Of a stretch of DNA of 64,000 nt, positions 32,398 through 42,583 are shown in pieces. Location: the NCBI GenBank assembly GCA_020057295.1, contig JAGVGF010000005.1, positions 60,357 through 124,356 on the forward strand, in the 5' to 3' direction. Each line of letters starts with the position of its first letter. The first letter of the stretch is position 1. This DNA comes from an archaeon (GTDB taxonomy: Archaea > Nanobdellota > Nanobdellia > Woesearchaeales > UBA9642). A program made the translations under genes and the position numbers. Under the pieces are notes generated by a model, which was not told where the DNA came from, ran no database searches, and worked only from the letters and a program-made list of their open reading frames with translations.

Positions 32398-35103
32398 ATG
32401 AAAAGTATTAATTTAATATTAATAATATGTTTAGCAGTTTTAATCACTGCATGTATGCCTGGAGGCAGTACTGATAAGTATCGTATAGGAACCGAGGGTT
32501 TAAGGATTGAATTTGCTACTTCTAATGCTAAAGATCTTTACGAAGGAGATTACTTCGATATGAGTCTATTTATTAAAAATCTTGGTGCAGGAACAGTAAG
32601 CAGTAATAATCCCGGAAATCTAAAAATTGTTTTTGATGATTATCGCGTAATGCCTATAAGTAATAATGCTAAGGTAGGAAATGTTCAAAGTATAGCGTTA
32701 AATGGTAGAAGTGCAGAATATCCTGCTGGTGATGAGGAATATTATACGTACTCATTTAGAGCTAAACCATTGACTAAATTAAGAGAATCTTCCAAAACTT
32801 CTATAACATATAATCTTTGTTATCCCTATAAAACCGAATTTACAACATTTACATGTATAGATACTAAAAGTTCGACTCAGAGCAATACAGAAGCAGTAGC
32901 ATGTAAGAGCGAACCATACAACGGCGGTTCTGGACAGGGAGCTCCTATTACTGTTACAAAAATTGAACCTGAAATAATGATGCAGGGAAGTTTTATTAAA
33001 CCACAATTTAAGGTATATCTTGCAAATAATGGTGGAGGATATGTAACTAGTGCAATATCATGTCAAGATACAAATATTAACGATAATACTCAGATGAGTA
33101 GAGTTAATGTTTTTGCTAAGCTTTCTGGAGAATATCTTCTTTGTGGCAGAATTTATGAAAATGGTACCGAGGATAACAGTGTAAGAATTAAAGATGGTGA
33201 AGATACATATATTAGATGTGGTTTAAGAGAAAATACTACTAATAGTAAATATTTACGTAGCAATAAAAATTTCGAATCGCCATTAACAATAACAATATTG
33301 TATACTTATACGACTATTGAAAAACAAGAAATTGAAATTAAAAGCAATAATGATATAGATCAGCCAGTAACACAAGGAATATGCGCTTCATATCAAATAG
33401 AATATAATGGTAGATGTTATACAAAATGCGAATATTGTGCAGCACACCCTACAGACATAGTTAATTGTGTTCCATCAAATTTTACTCAAGGATTTAGTTT
33501 TGAAAATTTTGGATGTAGTTGTACATTAACTCAATGTAATGAAAAAGAAAAGAAAGGAAGTTGTATTAAGAATTATTGTCCTGGAGAATTATACTGTTGT
33601 AGCGATGCGCAGTGCGATCAATGGCAAGTAAATTATAATGGACAGTGTATCGACAAATGCGAATACTGTTCTAAAATAAATCCTAATGATACCGCAACAT
33701 GCAAAAAAGGTTTTGACTTTACAGGATTTACATGCACTAAATTAAACTCTAATGCAGATACAGCAAGCCAAAATTGTGATAATTATGCACAAAGTGGTGC
33801 ATGCATTAAAGGATATTGCGGGGGAGATAATGCAGATACATATTATTGCGCAAATATTGATAAGAAAACTTGTCCTCCTACAGATAATCCTGCTGCAATC
33901 TATAATTACGGCGGTAAATGCATAACGCTTTGCGAATATTGTTCCAAACCAGAAGCAGCAAACTCAGACAATTGTGTTGCTAAGAACTTTAATGATATAA
34001 ATATTAGAGTTAATACTTCTTTTGAATGTTGTGATGGAAGATATTTAAACAGATTATTTAATCTTAATTTCACAGTTAGTGATTCTAGATTCTGCGGTAA
34101 CGATAAATATTGTTGTAATCCTAAGATATTACCTGAAATGACGGCAGTGCCAACTACAGACATCTCTCTATTATTAAGAAACACAACAGCACCACGCACT
34201 GATCAAAATCTTACAGGAGTAGATTTCAGCACAATACCATGTCCTTCAGATAAACCAATAAGAGTTGGCTCGGAATGTTATGAAATATGTGAATACTGTT
34301 CTTCTAATCCTACAAGTCCTAATTGTACGGCATATCAAAGCAGTACATTGAAATTTAATGGAAACTTTAGATGTATTGGAACAATGTTAGATCAATACAA
34401 AGGATATGTAATTAATAATGAAGCCGGAAGATGTTTCACAGACACAAAATATTGTAATATAGGAAGTGCTGGAATAGTTTGTTGCGATACAACAGTATGC
34501 CCTGCAGGTTCTAAATACAATAACGGAAAATGCGAAGAATTATGTGAGTATTGTAAAAACGGACGTTCAGATTCTTTGTGTAATAGTACAAAACTACTGC
34601 CAACAATGATTTGTCAATCAACGTTTTCATGTACGGGTACAGCTTTATTAAGAGAAAATTGTGTTCCGGGATATTGTAGAGAAGGACTGGGACAATCATG
34701 TTATGCGTATAAAGCTTGCGCAGCATATGAAGTATTATTTCGCGGAGATTGTGTAAACAGATGTATGTATTGTAAAGAACATCCAACAGACACAGATGCT
34801 TGTGGTGCTAATTCTGTAAGTTTATTTAATTTAGGAAATAATGATTTTGCTTGTAAGGATGACATATCTACTAGTTCTTGGTTTTACAGAAAATTAGTAA
34901 ATGATAATATTAAACCTTACTGTCCAGGAACTAACAAATGTTCGTCAAGTTGTATATCAGGAACATATTATTATCCTTCTAATAACAATAATGGTGCGTG
35001 TTATACTCCTCAACAATTATGTCCTTTACTTAAACAAAACGGAGTAGATCCAACAGATATGCCTTCAGGAGCTAGATGTTGCGAAGATCACATTACATGC
35101 TAA
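32398..35103 (+). CDS. Lipoprotein with six CEYC-type cysteine-rich repeats
   Basis: The 901-residue protein has a lipobox LITAC at residues 15-19, so Cys19 would be lipid-modified. An N-terminal beta domain of about 310 residues is shared with the two following lipoproteins. From about residue 325 it has six cysteine-rich repeats, each beginning with C-x3-CEYC or a close variant (TKCEYC, DKCEYC, TLCEYC, EICEYC, ELCEYC, NRCMYC), spaced about 80-120 residues. I choose the ATG at 32398, not the GTG at 32374 inside the previous gene. Ligand or role is unknown. Disulfide-rich surface modules are likely. Confidence 0.75.
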   Translation: MKSINLILIICLAVLITACMPGGSTDKYRIGTEGLRIEFATSNAKDLYEGDYFDMSLFIKNLGAGTVSSNNPGNLKIVFDDYRVMPISNNAKVGNVQSIALNGRSAEYPAGDEEYYTYSFRAKPLTKLRESSKTSITYNLCYPYKTEFTTFTCIDTKSSTQSNTEAVACKSEPYNGGSGQGAPITVTKIEPEIMMQGSFIKPQFKVYLANNGGGYVTSAISCQDTNINDNTQMSRVNVFAKLSGEYLLCGRIYENGTEDNSVRIKDGEDTYIRCGLRENTTNSKYLRSNKNFESPLTITILYTYTTIEKQEIEIKSNNDIDQPVTQGICASYQIEYNGRCYTKCEYCAAHPTDIVNCVPSNFTQGFSFENFGCSCTLTQCNEKEKKGSCIKNYCPGELYCCSDAQCDQWQVNYNGQCIDKCEYCSKINPNDTATCKKGFDFTGFTCTKLNSNADTASQNCDNYAQSGACIKGYCGGDNADTYYCANIDKKTCPPTDNPAAIYNYGGKCITLCEYCSKPEAANSDNCVAKNFNDINIRVNTSFECCDGRYLNRLFNLNFTVSDSRFCGNDKYCCNPKILPEMTAVPTTDISLLLRNTTAPRTDQNLTGVDFSTIPCPSDKPIRVGSECYEICEYCSSNPTSPNCTAYQSSTLKFNGNFRCIGTMLDQYKGYVINNEAGRCFTDTKYCNIGSAGIVCCDTTVCPAGSKYNNGKCEELCEYCKNGRSDSLCNSTKLLPTMICQSTFSCTGTALLRENCVPGYCREGLGQSCYAYKACAAYEVLFRGDCVNRCMYCKEHPTDTDACGANSVSLFNLGNNDFACKDDISTSSWFYRKLVNDNIKPYCPGTNKCSSSCISGTYYYPSNNNNGACYTPQQLCPLLKQNGVDPTDMPSGARCCEDHITC

Positions 35104-35148
35104 TTAAAAACAAAATCTTTATATATTATAGATACGAGGTTAACTAAA

Positions 35149-36459
35149 ATGATGCGTGAGTTTAGCTTAAATAAGTTGTTCTTATTATTTTTAGGAATTA
35201 TTACATTGATTGTTGCTTCTGGTTGTACAAGCACTTATGGTAATACTAAATATTATACAGGCTATAATAGTGTAGAGATGAAATTTTTATCAGATAGTCC
35301 TCCAGCAATATTCTACTATGATAGTCAAGCTGCAGAAGAAGGACGAGATCCTACAGTTAATACTATTCCTATTAATGTTCAGATTCAAAATCTTGGTTCT
35401 TCTGATAGTTATGGGGCCTTATTTATTCACGGATTTGATCCTAATATTGTAGCTGTTGATGGATATACTCGACCTTATAGTATTGGCGGATATATGCGTG
35501 GACCAGTATTTGGTGGATGGTATCAGGGAGGTCAAAATTATGGTTTTAATCTTGGCGGTCTTGATATTGGTAAAGGATATAATCTTAATTTCGGGTTTCA
35601 AAAAGTTGGTGACAGAAACATAATGTCATTCTCCACATTTAATGGAGGAGTTAACGATAGATCTGCATTATTTAGTTCTTTAGGATTTACTATAGCAACT
35701 AGTAGTCATGGATTGACAGGAATTAGTACGCAAGTTGCTCAAGGTAGAGTAGGTTCTGTATTGAGACCTATAACTATGGGTATGTTTAATAGTTTTGGAT
35801 GGAGAGGAGGATGGCTTAAATTGTTTGATCTCGAAGGTAGAAATCCTAATAATCCTGGCGGTGCAATGGATGTTGTAGAATTCCCAGCAACAATATTAAC
35901 GCTTCCACCATCACTTGAAGAGTTTAGACAAAGAATAATGGTTACATCATGTTTTGATTATGCAACGCATGCTTCAACAATGGTTTGTATAGATCCAGAA
36001 CCATATTCTAATGTTAGAAAGTCATGTATTCCACAAACAGTTAGTGCTGGAGGGGGACAAGGCGCTCCTGTAGCTATAACAACAATAGAACAAAAAGCAG
36101 GAAAGGGCAGAACAGTATTTACTATTAATATACATTTAAACAAAAAAGATTCATATGATGAACTATACGATTACTTTAGTTTATACAAATGTGATCCTGC
36201 ATCTGGCGCAACTGTTAAAGTAACGGATAAAAATATAGTTTATGTTGGTTATGTTTATTTGTCAGATTATGATATTACAATGAATTGCATACCAGATCAA
36301 ATCATAAGATTAGATGAGGGAGGTAATGGACAAATTACGTGTTCAGTAACATTCCCTCAAGGCACACCAACAAGTGCATACCAGGCACCATTAGAAGTTG
36401 AATTATGGTATGGATACTCTAAATCTATTTATAGAGATATAATAGTTAAAAAGATATAG
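35149..36459 (+). CDS. Surface lipoprotein, paralogue 2 of the operon
   Basis: The 436-residue protein has the lipobox VASGC (Cys26 lipidated). It contains a Gly-rich insert (GGYMRGPVFGGWYQGGQNYG) and the domain shared with its neighbours: CFDYATHASTMVCI ... GGGQGAPVAITTIEQK, a middle Cys-x-n-Cys pair, and the end APLEVELWYGYSKSIYRDIIV. A GAGGT ribosome binding site (35136-35140) precedes the start. An in-frame ATG one codon later is possible. No known function. The family look suggests a beta-sandwich surface layer component. Confidence 0.7.
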   Translation: MMREFSLNKLFLLFLGIITLIVASGCTSTYGNTKYYTGYNSVEMKFLSDSPPAIFYYDSQAAEEGRDPTVNTIPINVQIQNLGSSDSYGALFIHGFDPNIVAVDGYTRPYSIGGYMRGPVFGGWYQGGQNYGFNLGGLDIGKGYNLNFGFQKVGDRNIMSFSTFNGGVNDRSALFSSLGFTIATSSHGLTGISTQVAQGRVGSVLRPITMGMFNSFGWRGGWLKLFDLEGRNPNNPGGAMDVVEFPATILTLPPSLEEFRQRIMVTSCFDYATHASTMVCIDPEPYSNVRKSCIPQTVSAGGGQGAPVAITTIEQKAGKGRTVFTINIHLNKKDSYDELYDYFSLYKCDPASGATVKVTDKNIVYVGYVYLSDYDITMNCIPDQIIRLDEGGNGQITCSVTFPQGTPTSAYQAPLEVELWYGYSKSIYRDIIVKKI

Positions 36460-36476
36460 TATTGAAAGGTGATATT

Positions 36477-37484
36477 ATGAAACAAGTATTGGTATTATTA
36501 ACCATTTTGGCCATGACTGTATTCCTAACAGGATGCGGCGATCAGGTAACTGTAGGTAAAACATTTATTGGTGGTACAGAAGGATTGAAGACAAGCTTCT
36601 TGCCAGGAAATCCTCCAGATAAAACAACTGATGGCGGTACAGGAGGATTCAGCATTGTAATGAAATTAGAGAATGTTGGAGAAAATACCATACCTGCAAC
36701 TGAAGGTTATGTACAGATTTGGGGATTAGATCCTGGAACATACAGTTCTAACATTCCAGATTTTAAGAAATACTTTAATCAACAATCAGGATTTGGAACA
36801 GATCTTAAAGGAGCTGTAAAGAATTTTGATGGAACAGTATTAAATGGTGGAACAGCAACAGTAGAATTTGGTAACCTCAAATATTTACCTGCAATTCAAG
36901 GAGATTTACAGCAGAAGATATGGGCTAATGTTTGTTACAAATACAAGACTAGAATGGCAACACAATTATGTGTCAAAGGAACAACAGAGCAGGCATTAAA
37001 CAATAAGGATATCTGTGAAGTTGAAGGAGAAAAGAATCCACAGAACAGTGGAGGACCAATATCTATAGCATCATTAAAAGAATCTTACGCAGGAAACGGT
37101 AAGATGGGTTTAACACTAACACTAAAACATGTTGGCAGCGGAGATAACTTCTTTAAAGATGATAAATTAGAGTGTAATGATGTGGAAAGTAACACAGACC
37201 GTGGTAAGGTATGGATAGGATTCAAGCCAGTATTGGTTGGTGGACAAAATGTCCCTGTAACTTGTCAAGGAATGGATGGCACAAGTACTAAAAATGGTTA
37301 CGTGGGCGGATATGTTAGATTATTCAAGGACGGATCTGGTAAGGAAACAACAACATTATACTGTACAGTAGATGTTAGTAGTTCAAAGACTGTTGTAGAA
37401 GTACCATTAGAAGCACAACTAGGCTACACATATTTACAACACATAACATCAGACCTAACCATAAGACATATTGGCACAGGCTAA
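36477..37484 (+). CDS. Surface lipoprotein, paralogue 3 of the operon
   Basis: The 335-residue protein starts at ATG 36477 after AAAGGTGAT (a TTG at 36462 is an alternative) and has the lipobox FLTGC with Cys20. It is the shortest of the three paralogues and consists mostly of the shared domain: CYKYKTRMATQLCV, CEVEG ... SGGPISIASLKESYAG, then VPLEAQLGYTYLQHITSDLTI at the end. It probably is the cleanest example of the domain. A T-rich terminator follows, so it ends the operon that began at 28.9 kb. Function is unknown. An outward-facing lipoprotein is likely. Confidence 0.72.
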   Translation: MKQVLVLLTILAMTVFLTGCGDQVTVGKTFIGGTEGLKTSFLPGNPPDKTTDGGTGGFSIVMKLENVGENTIPATEGYVQIWGLDPGTYSSNIPDFKKYFNQQSGFGTDLKGAVKNFDGTVLNGGTATVEFGNLKYLPAIQGDLQQKIWANVCYKYKTRMATQLCVKGTTEQALNNKDICEVEGEKNPQNSGGPISIASLKESYAGNGKMGLTLTLKHVGSGDNFFKDDKLECNDVESNTDRGKVWIGFKPVLVGGQNVPVTCQGMDGTSTKNGYVGGYVRLFKDGSGKETTTLYCTVDVSSSKTVVEVPLEAQLGYTYLQHITSDLTIRHIGTG

Positions 37485-37489
37485 ATAAA

Positions 37490-37515
37490 TTTTTTATTTT
37501 TTTATTTTAATTTAT
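37490..37515 (+). terminator. T-rich terminator after the surface operon
   Basis: TTTTTTATTTTTTTATTTTAA shortly after the stop is a strong oligo-T signal between the convergent surface and pilus operons. Confidence 0.55.
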
Positions 37516-37582
37516 ATATTTAATTCTAAATATCGTTTCTAAAAATATCTAGTTTACTACAGATATATTATTAAATAAGATC

Positions 37583-38821
37583 TTAGAATATGCTTCCCAT
37601 AAGCATTTGAAACATGCTGAACGACACATAGTAGATTATTATTGATACTATTATAAATAAGGGAATGGTTTTGACTCCTTCTTTTACACTGCCTTTTCTT
37701 ATAACGCTTATTATTGATGCTGAAAAGAATGAAGATATTACTAGAACCATTATTGCAAACCTTTGGAAATTTCCTATAGTAATACTTTCTGATGAGAAAT
37801 TAAAAGAGAATAGTGCTGAAGAACCTACACTCTTATCTATATGGATTGTACTAAAGATTTTTTGAATAATTAGTAATAGCTCTGTGCTTAGTGCAAAAAG
37901 TAATGGTGCAGCAACTACTGTAGCGATGCCTATAAATATAGCATATGTTGTTACACTTGCACTTATTTCTTTACGCATTAATTGTGTTTCTTTAATATTT
38001 ACAGATAGTTTATTTAATAATTGTGCCATCTCTCCACCGCTAGATATTCCTTCAACGATTAAGTTTATAGTTTCCTTTAATATTCTAGAATCATACTTTC
38101 CACCAAGCTTTACTAGTGCTTTTTCTAAATCTTCACCAGCAATTGTTGCTTTAGCCACATTTTCCATCTCTACAGCAAGTATACCGAATTTAGGTCTTAT
38201 AGCATACCATAAAGATCTATCTATAGTCATTCCTGCACTAATATTTGCTGAAGCTAACTGTAAAAAGTCTGGGAGAGATTCTTCTATCTCACGCACACAT
38301 TGATACATCCTTACATCTAAATACATGAAAATTCCGAACAACACTATCAAATATATTATTGCAAAAACTAGTGTCCATAATACTATAAGAAAAGTTATCA
38401 ACACATCGAGAGATTTGTGATTTACAAAAACAATAATCATTAATAATAGAGATAATAATATTTGAAAATAAGACACATACTTTAAAATTTTAGTGTGTGT
38501 ATTTCTAGGATTCTCATCATAACCTAATTTTGATGTAAAATCAGATAATAATCCGATGATTTTTCTAGATTTTACTTTCTTCTTATCAAATCTTGTAGTA
38601 ATTTTATTAGAAATTTTAACTTTCTCCTTTACACGATCCTTTCCTTGATCCTTTAGAGCTTCTGGATTAAAATGTTCATTAAATAGGTTATTAATTATAT
38701 TTTTTGCATTTTTAATTCCGGAAAGATCTTTAAATGTGTGTTTGTCTGAACTATGTGAATCTAATAATTCCTCCTTAAATTTATTTTCGTGAAATCTTTC
38801 TTTTTTTATGTCTAGTTTCAT
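37583..38821 (-). CDS. Type IV pilus platform protein, T2SF/TadC-like (second copy)
   Basis: The 412-residue protein has a 110-residue charged N-terminal part. A membrane pair follows (about residues 112-130 and 138-165). The T2SF segment has SLPDFLQLASANISAGMTID, the typical PDFLxxLAxxLxAG pattern, with VEGISSGGEMAQLLNKLS, and then two or three C-terminal membrane helices. It would sit in the membrane and work with the ATPase at 39.7-41.4 kb to assemble pilins. A second T2SF protein precedes it by 34 bases. It is the last gene of the pilus operon. Assignment as TadC or ArlJ C-half is approximate. Confidence 0.85.
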   Translation of the reverse strand: MKLDIKKERFHENKFKEELLDSHSSDKHTFKDLSGIKNAKNIINNLFNEHFNPEALKDQGKDRVKEKVKISNKITTRFDKKKVKSRKIIGLLSDFTSKLGYDENPRNTHTKILKYVSYFQILLSLLLMIIVFVNHKSLDVLITFLIVLWTLVFAIIYLIVLFGIFMYLDVRMYQCVREIEESLPDFLQLASANISAGMTIDRSLWYAIRPKFGILAVEMENVAKATIAGEDLEKALVKLGGKYDSRILKETINLIVEGISSGGEMAQLLNKLSVNIKETQLMRKEISASVTTYAIFIGIATVVAAPLLFALSTELLLIIQKIFSTIHIDKSVGSSALFSFNFSSESITIGNFQRFAIMVLVISSFFSASIISVIRKGSVKEGVKTIPLFIIVSIIIYYVSFSMFQMLMGSIF

Positions 38822-38855
38822 TTTCTAATTTATTTGACTGTGTTTTAGTTTTATT

Positions 38856-39650
38856 TTATGTACTTATTGAAGGTCTTGAAGCCCTTACTAGTGATAGGAA
38901 CATGAATTGTACAAATGCAATTAGTATGGCTAGTACTATCAATATAGGCATACCTATTTTTAATCCTATAAATGATGCAAGTATAACTAGCATAGTTATT
39001 CCTAATGATGGAACGATTATAGATATAGTCATATAGAACATTGCTAAAGGATTTAATTTTTTACCATATTCTTGTACAGATATTGCTTGTTCCCGCACTA
39101 TTTGTTCGATCACAGAATTTAATGCTCCACCAACTTCCGTTCCTGTCTTCATTGAATTCATTACTTGCCATAAAATTCTACGTAAATTTGGTGATGGAGA
39201 AATAATTAATGTTTCATTAATGGCATCTTCCATGCTTGTTCCAAGATATACTTTATTTAATATTTCGCCAAAATAGTAACCGATATAAGCGTAATTTTTT
39301 TCCATATCCTCGAATATTTTGTGTATCGGAACACCAGATTCTAAACCTATAATTAAAAATCTTCCAGCAAAAATTATTTCTTCGTCAATTCTTTTCTTAA
39401 TTTTTTCAATAGCTACATCTACAAATTTTACAAAATACATAAATAACAAAGGCAGACTCAAAGGGATAACTAATGTAGCCCATCCTGAAAGTGTAAAAAA
39501 GAAGAATATAAAAAATATTCCTATAGACATGAATAGTGAAGTCATAAATGTAGAACGTACATATTCTTCAGGCTCCTGCAATATGCCTGCCTGTTTAAGT
39601 TTTAGTCTTAATCCAGGAATATTTTTAGCAATATACGAGTATAACGACAT
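38856..39650 (-). CDS. Type IV pilus platform protein, T2SF/TadB-like (first copy)
   Basis: The 264-residue protein has the T2SF membrane layout: hydrophobic pairs at about residues 36-75 and 210-255. Between them is the cytoplasmic segment FAGRFLIIGLESGVPIHKIFED and TGTEVGGALNSVIEQIVREQ, with the conserved Gly residues of GspF/TadB. It pairs with the second T2SF protein downstream, as TadB and TadC do, or as two halves of ArlJ. The ATPase gene ends 27 bases before this start. It presumably helps move prepilins from the membrane into the filament. Confidence 0.85.
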   Translation of the reverse strand: MSLYSYIAKNIPGLRLKLKQAGILQEPEEYVRSTFMTSLFMSIGIFFIFFFFTLSGWATLVIPLSLPLLFMYFVKFVDVAIEKIKKRIDEEIIFAGRFLIIGLESGVPIHKIFEDMEKNYAYIGYYFGEILNKVYLGTSMEDAINETLIISPSPNLRRILWQVMNSMKTGTEVGGALNSVIEQIVREQAISVQEYGKKLNPLAMFYMTISIIVPSLGITMLVILASFIGLKIGMPILIVLAILIAFVQFMFLSLVRASRPSIST

Positions 39651-39677
39651 TTTATTATTAGATAAAGGTTATCTTAA

Positions 39678-41381
39678 CTATTTTTTATTGACTGTTTTTT
39701 CTTCTTTGATGTTTGTTTCCTTAATAGCAGTATTTTCTGATTCTGGTTTTAGTACTTCGTTTTTCGTTGCGATGTTTTGTTCTAAAACTAGTTGTGATGC
39801 TAGAGGGAAATCTTTATTATTATTCACATACTTCATTAACTCATCTTTATTAGTGTAATATTCTGCAACTATTCTTCCTACACCATCTACATCATCGATT
39901 CCTTTTTTTACAAGATAGTTTAGTACCTTAATTTTTTCTTTTAATTCTTTATTTATTTCATTAACACTCATTCCTGTGAATAATGAAATATTATCATATA
40001 ATGCTTTAGATTTTGATATAGAAACAAGAACATCTTTCTTTATATCGTACTGCATCATCACATTAGAATCTCCATTAGGAAGTATTTCTGCAATTTGAAA
40101 AGTTCTTCTATATCCTGTCCTTCTATTTCTGAATTGTACAATTATTAATGATATTGCCGGAAGCATTATTTTTGGTACTTCAATAGGAGCATTTGTTAAC
40201 CTTTCTACGGTTTCCTTGGCACTGTTAGCGTGAAATGTTGCATATACTGAATGTCCTGTATGAATTGCTTCGAATAATGTTTCAGTCTCCCTTTTTCTTC
40301 TAACTTCTCCTACAAGAATTCTATCTGGTCTCATTCTCAAACTATTTACAAGCAAATCTCCCATATTTATTTCTCCTTTGCCCTCAGCATTTGGAAGCGT
40401 AGTATTTAATGGAACCCAGTGTAAAAATTTTGGCAGAACAATCTCTCTAGTATCTTCAATACTTATTATACGTTGATTAGGTGGGAAAAAGTTACTAAAA
40501 ACGTTTAATGCAGAAGTTTTACCTGAAGCTGTACCTCCAGCAATTATTGCAGATAATTCATATTGTATGGCAGTCCATATCAATGCAGCTGCTTCTGGAG
40601 AAATTGTTCTTGTTTTCAAAAATTTAGTTATAGTCCAAGGATCTTTAGAGAATTTTCTTATGGTTATAGTGTTACCGTTAGTTGATACAGGACTCAATGT
40701 TGCATTAACCCTGTCTCCACTACCTAAATGTGCATCTAGTAAAGGAGTTAATACAGTTATTTGTCTTCCTACTTTTCTACCAATTATACTTGCGTAATGT
40801 TTCGTTTGTTCTTCACTTTTCAAGTAAACATTTGTTTTAAGCCATCCGTGTTTTTTATGATACACCCACACTGGCTCGGATGCTTGGTTAACAACTAATT
40901 CTTCTAGATTCTCATCATTCATTACTAATTCAAGATTTCCTAAACCTAAACTATTAATTTTTAAATAAGATCTTAGAAAATTTACTGTATCTTGATCGCT
41001 GTCTGGAAAATATTTATCTATTAATATATCTATTAACTGATTAAATTTGTCCTCGACTAAATCGGTTTTTTTAGTATCTCCAATATCTTCAGCGCCTAGA
41101 CTTACTCTGCGTATTAATTCTAATCTTACTTTTTCTAGAATCATTTCAGTAGTCTTACTGATTACAGAAATTCTTAAATCATATGTAGGAACAAATTCTC
41201 CAGGTTTTTTTAGTATGGTTACATTTATAGGAATACGTTCTGACCTGAACTCATAACTATCTATAATATTTTCTCCGAAGTTATTTTCTGCCTGGGTAGA
41301 AATGCTCCCCTTAGAACTAATACTATTTCTATCTTTATGTCGACTAATGTTTGTTTTTTTACTCGTCCTCTTTTTTTTCAC
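39678..41381 (-). CDS. Type II/IV secretion ATPase (TadA/CpaF/ArlI-like)
   Basis: The 567-residue protein powers pilus assembly. It has Walker A GGTASGKTSA (about residues 294-303), the Asp box SIEDTREIVL, Walker B-like RPDRILVGEVRR and HANSAKETVERLTN with the His box. The N-terminal domain (LVVNQASEPVWVYHKKHGWL) fits the CpaF/ArlI type. The C-terminal 120 residues are extra and charged. The start is GTG at 41381, preceded by CGGAG at 41387-41391. It sits between the coiled-coil protein and the two T2SF proteins. Confidence 0.93.
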   Translation of the reverse strand: MKKKRTSKKTNISRHKDRNSISSKGSISTQAENNFGENIIDSYEFRSERIPINVTILKKPGEFVPTYDLRISVISKTTEMILEKVRLELIRRVSLGAEDIGDTKKTDLVEDKFNQLIDILIDKYFPDSDQDTVNFLRSYLKINSLGLGNLELVMNDENLEELVVNQASEPVWVYHKKHGWLKTNVYLKSEEQTKHYASIIGRKVGRQITVLTPLLDAHLGSGDRVNATLSPVSTNGNTITIRKFSKDPWTITKFLKTRTISPEAAALIWTAIQYELSAIIAGGTASGKTSALNVFSNFFPPNQRIISIEDTREIVLPKFLHWVPLNTTLPNAEGKGEINMGDLLVNSLRMRPDRILVGEVRRKRETETLFEAIHTGHSVYATFHANSAKETVERLTNAPIEVPKIMLPAISLIIVQFRNRRTGYRRTFQIAEILPNGDSNVMMQYDIKKDVLVSISKSKALYDNISLFTGMSVNEINKELKEKIKVLNYLVKKGIDDVDGVGRIVAEYYTNKDELMKYVNNNKDFPLASQLVLEQNIATKNEVLKPESENTAIKETNIKEEKTVNKK

Positions 41382-41431
41382 AGAAACTCCGTCAAATAAT
41401 TTATGTAATAATTATTAATATAAAGACACAT

Positions 41432-42583
41432 TTACTTTCCCTTAAATGTGGCAATTAATTTCTCAATTTTATATTTTATTCCGACTTTTTTGTGTTCATA
41501 ATTCTTTAATATCTCTTCTATCTCTTTGATCTGAGATTTTACATTTGAATTTGTAGCTAGTATATTAAATGTCAATATTTTATTTTTCATCGTCTCTAAT
41601 TCTTTTTTTAGTCCTTCTTTGTCATTTTCTATTTCAGCAATTAATTTTTCTGTATTAATGTTTTTTAAGAAAAATCCCTCGAACGATTTATGTATTTTAG
41701 AACTCACATCGTCATAACTCTTTAATCCTTTAATTTTTTCACGTAAATCTTTATCCATTTCTTGTTGATTCTTAAATAACCTTTCATAATCAGATTTTAG
41801 AGAATTAACTTTTTGCATAATTGCGCTTTCTTTTTTTTCGGATAAATCTTTATCTAATTTATCTAGTAAGTCTTTGAAATTTTGAATATTTTTTGTTGAC
41901 GTATCTAATTTTTTAGATTGATCATATAATATGTTGTTAATATTTTTTAGAGATTCGTTTAATGTGTTTATTGTTCGTTCATAATCTGTACGCACTGCTT
42001 TTAACTCATTAATTTTTTGTGAAAACTGTTCTATATTTTTATGCTCTTTAGAAATAGCTACTCTTAATTCATCATATTTTAGACTTTCTAACTTTAGTTT
42101 TTCAGCCGCATCCTTTACAACCTTATCATATTCATCTTTCTGTCTAGATATTTCCTTATCTAAATGACTTTTTAACGAATCATATTTTTCTAGTTCAGAT
42201 AATTGACTTTTTACCGTGTCTATCTCTGATTTTATGTGACTTTGTATATTTACAAATTCTTTTCTTACTTCCTCAAATCCTGACGTTTCTTGATCTAAAG
42301 ATGTTATTGCTACCTCTATTTTTCTAGCAAACGCATCTCTTTGCGAAGATAATTCTTTACCGCCTGTTATTACATCTTCTTTGGTTATTTTCTTTTCCAT
42401 AATCCATGCTTTAGATAAACTGTACTCTATAGTTACTAAACCTTCTTCCTCTAAGAATTCCGCCCACTCCTGTACTACTTCCTTTCCTACACCTAAAGTT
42501 TTTGCAGATTCATCTACGCTGATCTTCTTTTTTTGCGATACAAGATCTACTAACTTATCTACGCCTGTTTTGATATTATTCAT
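41432..42583 (-). CDS. Helix-turn-helix plus long coiled-coil protein in the pilus operon
   Basis: The 383-residue protein begins with a winged-helix-like unit (about residues 8-62: LVDLVSQKKKISVDESAKTL, then EWAEFLEEEGLVTIEYSLSK). About 300 residues of heptad-like charged helix follow (LKSHLDKEISRQKDEYDKVV, KINELKAVRTDYERTINTL), typical of a long coiled coil. It has no membrane segment. It lies directly upstream of the pilus ATPase, 50 bases before it. It may scaffold the ATPase or regulate the locus. Both are inference. AGGTGAG lies before its start, and a TATA-like ATTTATAAA lies at 42619-42627. Confidence 0.65.
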   Translation of the reverse strand: MNNIKTGVDKLVDLVSQKKKISVDESAKTLGVGKEVVQEWAEFLEEEGLVTIEYSLSKAWIMEKKITKEDVITGGKELSSQRDAFARKIEVAITSLDQETSGFEEVRKEFVNIQSHIKSEIDTVKSQLSELEKYDSLKSHLDKEISRQKDEYDKVVKDAAEKLKLESLKYDELRVAISKEHKNIEQFSQKINELKAVRTDYERTINTLNESLKNINNILYDQSKKLDTSTKNIQNFKDLLDKLDKDLSEKKESAIMQKVNSLKSDYERLFKNQQEMDKDLREKIKGLKSYDDVSSKIHKSFEGFFLKNINTEKLIAEIENDKEGLKKELETMKNKILTFNILATNSNVKSQIKEIEEILKNYEHKKVGIKYKIEKLIATFKGK

